From assembly GCA_964546995.1 (NCBI GenBank), contig CAZJKO010000019.1, forward strand, positions 1 to 19,075: DNA of 19,075 nt. The letters run 5' to 3'. The translations under genes and the position numbers were made by a program. Shown in pieces: positions 1-5,653 of the stretch (positions within the stretch are counted from its first letter, which is position 1; every line of letters begins with the position of its first letter). This DNA is from CAZJKO01 sp964546995. Lineage in GTDB: Bacteria; Bacillota_I; Bacilli_A; RF39; UBA660. The notes beneath the pieces were generated by a model. That model did not search any database and was not told the origin of the DNA. It worked only from the letters and a program-made list of their open reading frames with translations.

Positions 1-377
<377 letters not shown>

Positions 378-436
378 ATATTTAAAGGTTTGATTTTTTA
401 ATTTACTATTTCCTAGCTACTCAAAATTGACGTTTT

Positions 437-454
437 GCTCAGTTTTCAAAGATC
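437..454 (-). promoter_or_regulatory. boxA-like antitermination site in rRNA leader
   Basis: On the minus strand, GATCTTTGAAAACTGAGC lies between the nearest promoter and the 16S start. The CTTTGAAAACTGA core resembles rRNA leader boxA sites of Firmicutes, where NusB/NusE bind to prevent Rho-type termination and assist ribosome assembly. The position, about 60-75 bases upstream of the 16S 5' end, fits. Confidence 0.6.
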
Positions 455-485
455 ATCTTGTATGTTTTTTTCAAGCTGCGTTTCC

Positions 486-514
486 AATATACCAAATAAC
501 TCGTATTTTGTCAA
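486..514 (-). promoter_or_regulatory. rRNA promoter P1 (nearest the 16S)
   Basis: Minus strand: -35 TTGACA (509-514), 17-base spacer, -10 TATATT (486-491). This is a near-consensus sigma-A promoter about 110 bases upstream of the 16S gene, and the last of the tandem series. Confidence 0.85.
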
Positions 515-589
515 CTCTTTTTTAAAAGTTTTTTAAAACAAGTTGCTTTGACATATTTTTACACCTGCTTTTCTGCAGGATGTGTATCT

Positions 590-618
590 AATATAGCAAT
601 TATATTAGATAATGTCAA
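590..618 (-). promoter_or_regulatory. rRNA promoter P2
   Basis: Minus strand: -35 TTGACA (613-618), 17-base spacer, -10 TATATT (590-595). A 20-base motif (546-565) sits at a fixed distance downstream and recurs after P3, suggesting that the units arose by duplication. Confidence 0.85.
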
Positions 619-703
619 TGACTTTTTCTGTTTTTTTGTCAACTTTCTTTTTGTCTGGTCTTTGACATTTTTTTACATCACTTTTTTTGAAGCGACGCTA
701 TTT

Positions 704-732
704 ACTATATCAAATAATAAGTAGTGTGTCAA
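704..732 (-). promoter_or_regulatory. rRNA promoter P3
   Basis: Minus strand: -35 TTGACA (727-732), 17-base spacer, -10 TATAGT (704-709). The related 20-base motif lies at 660-679; its TTGACA-like core is as far from this -10 as in the P2 unit. Confidence 0.8.
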
Positions 733-799
733 CATTTTTTTGAACTTTTTGCTTCCTTTTATTGTGATGAATTTGGTCTTTTGTTAACCAACGTGTTTT

Positions 800-828
800 A
801 CTATAACAAATACTCCTTTTTCTGTCAA
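800..828 (-). promoter_or_regulatory. rRNA promoter P4
   Basis: Minus strand: -35 TTGACA (823-828), 17-base spacer, -10 TATAGT (800-805). The same hexamers and spacing as P3 make this a credible fourth tandem promoter. Confidence 0.78.
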
Positions 829-871
829 CAAATTTTGACACTTTTTTTAAATTATTTGTTGGTGTTTTACG

Positions 872-901
872 ACTACATTTTAATATATGCACTTGTGTCA
901 A
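872..901 (-). promoter_or_regulatory. possible rRNA promoter P5 (weak)
   Basis: Minus strand: a good -35 TTGACA (896-901) but a poor -10, TGTAGT (872-877), with an 18-base spacer. It could be a decayed outermost copy of the tandem promoters. It lies just downstream of the terminator of the gene at 948-1499. Confidence 0.35.
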
Positions 902-916
902 AATATTTCCTTAAAA

Positions 917-949
917 TTTAAAAAACAGCCATGTTTTTGGGACTGTTTT
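917..949 (-). terminator. terminator of the DUF402 gene
   Basis: On the minus strand AAAACAGTCC (940-949) pairs with GGCTGTTTT (922-930) around a 9-base loop with one bulged T, and the 3' arm runs into TTTTTT. It overlaps the stop codon of the upstream gene and insulates it from the rRNA promoters. Confidence 0.8.
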
Positions 950-1499
950 AAGAAATTAGTTTATTTGGTTGCTTTTTTGCTTCTTTATATATTTTATAAT
1001 AATGTTCTACCAAACCCATTCGAAATGGTCCTGTTTTTGTTCTTGCTAAATTAATCAACGATGTCAATTCTTCTTTTAAAATGCGATCTATGCTTTCAGG
1101 GTATTGCATGATTGTTTTGTGATAATTATATTCGCCACGATCCAACACTTTAAACGAACCATCGGGAAATACTCTTAAATCTAAATCGTAATCAATGTAT
1201 TTGATTGTTTCTTCTTCGATAATGTATGGAGACGCCATGTTGCAATAATAGTAGATGCCATCTGTTTTATACTGGCCTATTACGTTATACCAACTATTTT
1301 TAAAAAAATACATAATTGCTGGCTCTTTGGTTTTCCAAGCTCGGCCATCTGCTTCTGTCACTTTTGTTTTTTCATTTCCAAACACTAGATAATCATCGTG
1401 TATTTCTAGTAAAACAGCCTCGTCCCAAGCTCGATGTATTTTTCCGTTATGTTTATAACAATGTATTTCATATTGTTTTCCTATTTCTAACTGCTTCAT
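948..1499 (-). CDS. ntdp: DUF402 nucleoside tri-/diphosphatase
   Basis: This 183-residue protein matches the UPF0374/DUF402 family (S. aureus Ntdp, B. subtilis YgaC), enzymes that hydrolyse nucleoside tri- and diphosphates to monophosphates with metal help. Family landmarks are visible: IHCYKHNGKIHRAW near the N-terminus, the EADGRAW..KEPAI block around residues 45-60, then DGIYYYCNMASPY and the acidic YIDYDLDLRVFPDG segment, where conserved Asp/Glu residues bind metal. Length is typical of the family. The start has a good RBS (AGAAGAGG) and a consensus promoter at 1523-1551, and a terminator follows directly, so it is a single-gene unit. The protein is probably cytoplasmic. Family assignment is recalled from sequence similarity. 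Confidence 0.88.
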   Translation of the reverse strand: MKQLEIGKQYEIHCYKHNGKIHRAWDEAVLLEIHDDYLVFGNEKTKVTEADGRAWKTKEPAIMYFFKNSWYNVIGQYKTDGIYYYCNMASPYIIEEETIKYIDYDLDLRVFPDGSFKVLDRGEYNYHKTIMQYPESIDRILKEELTSLINLARTKTGPFRMGLVEHYYKIYKEAKKQPNKLIS

Positions 1500-1522
1500 A
1501 TTTTTCCTCTTCTCTAACTCAT

Positions 1523-1551
1523 ATTATAACGAATTCTTTTCTCTTTTTCAA
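1523..1551 (-). promoter_or_regulatory. promoter of the DUF402 gene
   Basis: Minus strand: -35 TTGAAA (1546-1551), 17-base spacer, -10 TATAAT (1523-1528), about 24 bases upstream of the start codon. It points away from the plus-strand promoter at 1591-1599, so the 120-base gap is a divergent promoter region. Confidence 0.8.
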
Positions 1552-1590
1552 TTCATTTTGTCGACTTGTATTTTTTATTCTGATTATTTA

Positions 1591-1599
1591 TGCTATAAT
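1591..1599 (+). promoter_or_regulatory. extended -10 promoter of the small membrane peptide gene
   Basis: TGCTATAAT is an extended -10 element (TGnTATAAT). No convincing -35 lies 16-18 bases upstream, which is common for this promoter type. The predicted RNA start is about 17 bases before the ATG at 1623. Confidence 0.6.
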
Positions 1600-1622
1600 A
1601 TTATTATAGGTAGGTGAAACAT

Positions 1623-1781
1623 ATGGTTTTATCCGTTTGGGATACCATTCAAAAATGGGGTGAACAATTAAAAAGTTTCATTTTTGAACATTATGAAAGT
1701 CCCGTATTTTGGGGTCTTCTATTTCTCATTGGCGTTATTTTGACCAGTTGGGCTTATTCTAGTCTCCATCATAAAGATTAA
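1623..1781 (+). CDS. small single-pass membrane peptide (52 aa), unknown function
   Basis: This is the only credible plus-strand gene in the window. It encodes 52 residues: an N-terminal half that could form an amphipathic helix (SVWDTIQKWGEQLKSFIF), then a membrane segment at about residues 29-46 (FWGLLFLIGVILTSWAY), and a short tail with two His residues. It is supported by a strong RBS (AGGTG six bases before ATG), an extended -10 promoter at 1591-1599 and a clear terminator just after its stop. I do not recognise a family. It could be a regulatory or stress-related membrane peptide, or a toxin-like peptide; nothing in the sequence decides between them. Its presence as a real gene is more certain than any function. 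Confidence 0.7.
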   Translation: MVLSVWDTIQKWGEQLKSFIFEHYESPVFWGLLFLIGVILTSWAYSSLHHKD

Positions 1782-1782
1782 A

Positions 1783-1820
1783 AAACCAGAGATTTATTCC
1801 TTCTCTGGTTTCTTTTTTTT
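1783..1820. terminator. bidirectional terminator between convergent genes
   Basis: A perfect 10-bp stem, AAACCAGAGA (1783-1792) with TCTCTGGTTT (1802-1811), encloses a 9-base loop. T-rich tracts follow on both strands, so it can stop the plus-strand peptide gene and the minus-strand operon ending at 1794. The operon's TAA stop lies inside the loop. Confidence 0.88.
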
Positions 1821-2432
1821 CTTTGATGATTGTTTTGGTTCTTCTATCACTGCTTCTTTTATATTATCGACTTCTTCTACTAATTTTTGAATTCCTTTTA
1901 GGTTCTTTTTAATGATATAGCATTCTATAACATCTAACACAGAGTATATGATAATAAAAATGCCAATAACCTGTGTTAATACTACTGCACCTTCAAATGG
2001 ATTGAAAATGAGAATGACACCACATACTAAAGTGATAAATGATAGAATTAATGTCGTCATCCACATTTTGTTATCATAATGCTTTAATTCTACTGCATAC
2101 TGTACTTTCAAGGCACTATTTACAACGATAAATATTCCTAAAACAAACGGAATTAACGATGCTAATGCGGTTGGGTTAAATACTAATACTAACCCTGCTA
2201 CAACGCATATAATGCCATACACTAAATTAAAGTTAAACATACCACCGATTTCTCGATTTTTAATATAACGTGCAAATGCAAATGCTCCCAATAGTAAAAT
2301 AATTGTTCCTAAAATATAAGAAATCATCGAGATCGTCGTTTCTGGTTTCAATAGTAAAAATAGTCCTAACAAAATAAATCCACAAGCAGACAAAATAGAA
2401 CTTGTCCACATTCTTTTTAATTCTTGTTTCAT
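1794..2432 (-). CDS. HdeD/DUF308 family membrane protein
   Basis: This 212-residue protein has about six hydrophobic helices arranged as short pairs (residues 12-28, 33-53, 68-86, 88-105, 127-145, 150-170) and a charged, Lys-rich cytoplasmic tail (SSKKKKKPEKE). The pattern of GxxxLxxNP turns (FNPTALASL, FNPFEGAVV, LKPETTISM) is typical of DUF308 repeats found in HdeD-like acid-resistance proteins. The molecular role of this family in Firmicutes is not established. It has an AAGGAG RBS and sits 13 bases after the flavin reductase-rubredoxin gene, so the two are probably cotranscribed. It ends inside the bidirectional terminator. Confidence 0.8.
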   Translation of the reverse strand: MKQELKRMWTSSILSACGFILLGLFLLLKPETTISMISYILGTIILLLGAFAFARYIKNREIGGMFNFNLVYGIICVVAGLVLVFNPTALASLIPFVLGIFIVVNSALKVQYAVELKHYDNKMWMTTLILSFITLVCGVILIFNPFEGAVVLTQVIGIFIIIYSVLDVIECYIIKKNLKGIQKLVEEVDNIKEAVIEEPKQSSKKKKKPEKE

Positions 2433-2445
2433 AATTTCTCCTTTT

Positions 2446-3081
2446 TTATTTTTTTTCTACTTTTTTAAAGTGGGTTCTATCTTTGCCACAGATCGGACAT
2501 ACAAAATCATCTGGCAAAGGCCCTTCGTGTACATATCCACAGGTATCACAAACATAACTTTCTTCTTGGGTTATGATTTCTGTCTGATAAGTTGGGGCTT
2601 TTTTGGGGGCTTTGCCTTTTCGTACTTGATGATAGTATTGATATGTCATCGGTTCTAAACTGTTTTCCTTTTTAGCATCGACTACTTTTGCTAAAAAAAT
2701 ACTGTGACTGCCACAATCGATGATTTTTTCCACTTCGCAAATTAAATATCCACAAATGTGATCTGTTACAACTGGGGTATCATCCACCATCTTATATTGG
2801 GTATTTGCAAATTTGTTATGATCCTTGGAGTTGTAAAATCCAAATGTTTGAATGGCTTCATTTGATGTTTCTTGAGATAAGATAGCAATGCTAAATTTTC
2901 TTTTATTTACAATGCTCTGATATGTTTTGTTTTCCTTATTTAAACTAATGCTTACTTGAATAGGATCAGAAGTAATTTGACATAAGGTATTTATGACACA
3001 TCCTGATAATTGGTCCTTATCTTTGCAACTTACAATGTACATTCCATAAGTTACTTCTCTTAATATTTCTTTATTTACCAT
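2446..3081 (-). CDS. flavin reductase-rubredoxin fusion (high-molecular-weight rubredoxin type)
   Basis: The 211-residue product combines an N-terminal flavin reductase-like, FMN-binding split-barrel domain (about residues 1-155, with the family's early TYGMYIVSC segment) with a C-terminal rubredoxin-like iron site (about 175-211) of two CxxC pairs, CDTC and CPIC. Only 13 residues separate the pairs, so the Fe site is the short rubrerythrin-like kind (CGYVHEGPLPDDFVCPICG), not a full-length rubredoxin. In anaerobes such as Moorella this fusion passes electrons to flavodiiron proteins for oxygen or NO removal; a partner is not in this window. It lies in a tight row with the FabG-like gene (12-base gap) and the HdeD-like gene and has a good GGAG RBS. 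Confidence 0.88.
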   Translation of the reverse strand: MVNKEILREVTYGMYIVSCKDKDQLSGCVINTLCQITSDPIQVSISLNKENKTYQSIVNKRKFSIAILSQETSNEAIQTFGFYNSKDHNKFANTQYKMVDDTPVVTDHICGYLICEVEKIIDCGSHSIFLAKVVDAKKENSLEPMTYQYYHQVRKGKAPKKAPTYQTEIITQEESYVCDTCGYVHEGPLPDDFVCPICGKDRTHFKKVEKK

Positions 3082-3093
3082 AACTTCTCCTTT

Positions 3094-3840
3094 TTATTGA
3101 ACAAAACCACCATCGACACTAATGATTGTTCCAGTTGTAAATTTTGATTCGTCACTAGCCAAGTAAACATATGCACCAGCTAGATCTTCCGTGGTTGCCA
3201 CTTTTTTTAGTGGTGTCATACGAATCAGTCCTTGTTTCATTTCTTCTGATACACTTTCTTTCATCATATCTGTTTCAACGACACCAGGTGCTACTGCATT
3301 CACTCTAATTTGGTAAGGTCCCAATTCTTTTGCGCACGACTTTGTTAAGCCATTTACAGCAAATTTTGATGCTGTATAAGCAGATTGTCTTGGGGCACCA
3401 TAAAGACCAACCATCGAACTTGTATTGATGATACTTCCACCATATTCTTTCATGTACTTTACTACTTCTCTCGTACACCGAAACATACCTTCTACGTTAA
3501 TTTCTAACATATTTCTAAACTCTTCATCTGTCGTTTCTAATAATGGTTTTGCAGCTGTTATTCCTGCGTTGTTTACTAAGATATCGATTTTCCCCCAGCG
3601 AGCTATTACTTGTTCTACCATTGAGACAATTTCGTCTGTATTTACCATATTCACACCAAAAGCCATCATATTTTCTTCTTCATACGTTTCTTTTAATTTC
3701 ATCATAGCATTTTCTGCAGATGTTAGTTTACTTCCACAAATAGCCACTTTCGCTCCCTCTTTTAAAAAGTTTTCTACGACAGCCAACCCAATTCCTCGAC
3801 TTCCTCCTGTTACGATTGCTACTTTATCTTTTAATCTCAT
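3094..3840 (-). CDS. SDR-family 3-oxoacyl-[ACP] reductase-like protein (FabG-like)
   Basis: This 248-residue classical short-chain dehydrogenase/reductase carries the TGGSRGIG nucleotide-binding turn (residues 11-18), the NNAG motif near residue 90, and the catalytic Ser..Tyr-x-x-x-Lys set (NTSSMVG, then SAYTASK). The C-terminal VDGG-F-Q ending is FabG-like. Such enzymes reduce 3-oxoacyl-ACP with NADPH, but SDR substrates cannot be read from sequence alone, and the absence of other fab genes means another substrate is possible. It is the first gene of a three-gene row with the rubredoxin fusion and the HdeD-like protein. The RBS AAGGAAGGATGG precedes the ATG. Confidence 0.88.
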   Translation of the reverse strand: MRLKDKVAIVTGGSRGIGLAVVENFLKEGAKVAICGSKLTSAENAMMKLKETYEEENMMAFGVNMVNTDEIVSMVEQVIARWGKIDILVNNAGITAAKPLLETTDEEFRNMLEINVEGMFRCTREVVKYMKEYGGSIINTSSMVGLYGAPRQSAYTASKFAVNGLTKSCAKELGPYQIRVNAVAPGVVETDMMKESVSEEMKQGLIRMTPLKKVATTEDLAGAYVYLASDESKFTTGTIISVDGGFVQ

Positions 3841-3860
3841 ACTACCATCCTTCCTTTTTT

Positions 3861-3869
3861 ATTTTAGCA
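3861..3869 (-). promoter_or_regulatory. possible extended -10 promoter for the FabG-like operon
   Basis: Minus strand TGCTAAAAT, about 20 bases before the FabG-like start. There is no good -35 element and the leader would be very short, so this is tentative. Confidence 0.3.
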
Positions 3870-3886
3870 TTTTTTTCGCATAAAAA

Positions 3887-3997
3887 CTAGTATTTTGAAT
3901 TACTTCCTTTACTTTTCTCTTGGTTCAGCGATGCATATATCATTTTAGAGTATCCATAACACGAGGGGTGATAATTCATCAAGAACAAGTCAACCAT
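3887..3997 (-). other. unexplained compact block with a possible 36-codon ORF
   Basis: Between the FabG-like gene and the amidase terminator there are about 250 bases without a recognised gene. Within it, roughly 3920-4020 is visibly richer in G+C than ordinary spacer here. On the minus strand an ATG at 3997 opens a 36-codon frame ending at TAG 3887 (it contains NYHPSCYGYSKM and NQEKSKG). No good RBS precedes it, so it may be a remnant, a structured RNA or a chance frame. I do not recognise it. Confidence 0.3.
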
Positions 3998-4060
3998 ACA
4001 AGGTGGTGTTGTGGCAATTTATCATATACATAATCCTTTATTCACGAATCATATTTTTAC

Positions 4061-4084
4061 AAAAAAAGTATAACCTTATACTTT
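4061..4084 (-). terminator. terminator of the five-LysM amidase gene
   Basis: Minus strand AAAGTATAA and TTATACTTT (4065-4084) form a stem with a minimal loop, followed by a run of seven T. It starts only four bases after the amidase stop codon. Confidence 0.8.
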
Positions 4085-4088
4085 CTTT

Positions 4089-5522
4089 TTATACTGGTAT
4101 TTTTAATTGTTGTCCAATCATTAAGATATTTGAAGTTAATCCATTAAGTCTTTTTATTTCATCTGGAGTCGTGTTGTAGTTTTGAGCAATTTTGTATAGA
4201 CTATCATTTTGTTTTACTATATAAGTCATATAATTCGAATTTGTTGTATTTGGAATTTTTAATACTTGACCTAGTGATAGATTATTATTACTTAACCCAT
4301 TTATTCGTTTTAATTCTTCTACTGTTGTGTTCCATTTTTTCGCTATACTCCATAAGCTATCTCCACTTTGCACGACATAAGTATTGGGTTCTGATGGTGA
4401 CGGTGTTACTTGACCATTTGGAATTATTAATCTTTGGCCAATGGATAAATTGGTATTTGTTAAGCCATTAGCAGCCATAATTTTATCAACGCTTGTATTA
4501 AACATCTGTGCTATTTTATAAAGACTATCGTTTGGTTGAACGGTATAGTACGTTTGTGTTCCAGGGGACGATGGGGGATTTTCTTGGTTTGCGGTTGGTA
4601 TTCTTAATTGTTGTCCAATCATTAATGTATTTGATGTCAATCCATTTAATCGTTTAATTTCATCTGGAGTCGTATTGTAGTTTTGGGCAATTTTGTATAA
4701 AGTATCCCCTTGTTTTACTGTATAGGTTATAAAATCGGAGTCTTGATTTGGCGGCAATTGTCCATCACCATTAGTTGGTATTCTTAATACTTGCCCTATC
4801 GTTAATGCATCACTTTCTAAATTATTCATTCTTTTTAATTCGCTTACCGTTGTGTTAAAACGATTGGCTATACTCCACAGGCTATCGTTTTTTTGTACTG
4901 TGTAATATTCATCCGTTGATCCTGCTGGTGGAATGTAATTTTTTCCTATATATTGGACGACAGCTCTTACTACAGCTTCTGCATAATTTAGCAAGTTTTG
5001 TTCTAATTTCTGTGCATCTTCTCTATTATCGATAAAACCATATTCAATTAATAATGGTTGGGTCATTCCTGTATCTCTATGAATTGAATAATAATCTTTA
5101 ATTGGGTTTTGAGGAAGTCTTCTTTGATAGTACTTTCTCATGATTTGTCCTTCTTGACCAATTGCTTCTAGTACACTGCGAGCAAGATCACTAGTGTTTC
5201 TTAATGCATAAATTACTTCAGCTCCCTCTTCTAGTCCAGAACCTGATTCTGATTTATTTATATGATTGGAGAGGACAATGACATCATTCCGATCCCCATA
5301 TGCTGCTAAAATTCGTCGTGCTCTTTCTTCTGGATCTATCGTTTCATCGGTTGTTCTAATGATAGTTACAGGTACTCCTAACTTTTGGAATCGTTCATAC
5401 ATGTATTGTGATAGTTGTAATGCAAGATTCTTTTCTTTGATATTATTCGAAACATTTCCTGAATCTTCTCCACCATGACCTGGATCAATAACAATCCCCC
5501 TAATATCCACTCGTTCATCCAT
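4089..5522 (-). CDS. N-acetylmuramoyl-L-alanine amidase with five LysM repeats
   Basis: This 477-residue enzyme has an N-terminal zinc amidase (Amidase_3, about residues 8-195), which cuts the bond between MurNAc and the L-Ala of the peptide stem, then five LysM peptidoglycan-binding repeats (about 206-250, 266-310, 325-369, 382-426, 433-477). Visible active-site residues are His16 in DPGHGG, Glu30, His87 in LSNHIN and Glu160 in LLIEYGF. LysM 2 and 5 are nearly identical, suggesting recent duplication. I chose the ATG at 5522 because AGAGGTGA lies eight bases upstream; an upstream in-frame start would add 11 residues without an RBS. No N-terminal signal peptide is seen, so the export route is unclear. 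The gene follows the matrix cluster's terminator. A broken paralogue lies at 16622-17581. Confidence 0.93.
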   Translation of the reverse strand: MDERVDIRGIVIDPGHGGEDSGNVSNNIKEKNLALQLSQYMYERFQKLGVPVTIIRTTDETIDPEERARRILAAYGDRNDVIVLSNHINKSESGSGLEEGAEVIYALRNTSDLARSVLEAIGQEGQIMRKYYQRRLPQNPIKDYYSIHRDTGMTQPLLIEYGFIDNREDAQKLEQNLLNYAEAVVRAVVQYIGKNYIPPAGSTDEYYTVQKNDSLWSIANRFNTTVSELKRMNNLESDALTIGQVLRIPTNGDGQLPPNQDSDFITYTVKQGDTLYKIAQNYNTTPDEIKRLNGLTSNTLMIGQQLRIPTANQENPPSSPGTQTYYTVQPNDSLYKIAQMFNTSVDKIMAANGLTNTNLSIGQRLIIPNGQVTPSPSEPNTYVVQSGDSLWSIAKKWNTTVEELKRINGLSNNNLSLGQVLKIPNTTNSNYMTYIVKQNDSLYKIAQNYNTTPDEIKRLNGLTSNILMIGQQLKIPV

Positions 5523-5578
5523 TTTTTTATCACCTCTAACAATACTATATGACATTTGTCTACATTTCGTGTTTTTAA

Positions 5579-5587
5579 TTTATAGCA
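5579..5587 (-). promoter_or_regulatory. possible extended -10 promoter for the amidase gene
   Basis: Minus strand TGCTATAAA, just after the terminator of the preceding cluster and about 57 bases before the amidase start. No clear -35 is present, so this is a weak call. Confidence 0.35.
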
Positions 5588-5590
5588 AAC

Positions 5591-5616
5591 AAAAAAAAGA
5601 AGTTTCCTTCTTTTTT
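5591..5616 (-). terminator. terminator at the end of the matrix cluster
   Basis: Minus strand AAAAAAGAAG-GAAA-CTTCTTTTTT forms a 10-bp stem with a GNRA-type GAAA tetraloop, and the 3' arm extends into a run of T. It lies about 40 bases after the stop of the gene at 5654-8123. Confidence 0.85.
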
Positions 5617-5653
5617 CGTTCTTATCAATCATAGTATGCTGGCTTATGATTGT

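Noticed and set aside
563..580. CCTGC/GCAGG hairpin in the rRNA leader as a terminator
   Set aside because: Neither strand has a T run after the stem, and it lies between two promoters of the same operon.
710..921. Overlapping open frames on both strands upstream of the rRNA gene
   Set aside because: They have no ribosome binding site, encode low-complexity A+T-driven residues, and lie across the tandem rRNA promoters.
4089..5000. Regularly spaced repeats that might suggest a CRISPR array
   Set aside because: The repeats are coding LysM units of about 45 residues with linkers, in frame throughout.
5378..5632. Minus-strand open frame overlapping the amidase start and terminator
   Set aside because: It runs through the terminator hairpin and the amidase catalytic region in another frame, with no RBS.
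5626..5652. Inverted repeat CAATCATA/TATGATTG after the matrix cluster as a terminator
   Set aside because: No T run follows it; the GAAA-loop hairpin at 5591-5616 is the better terminator.
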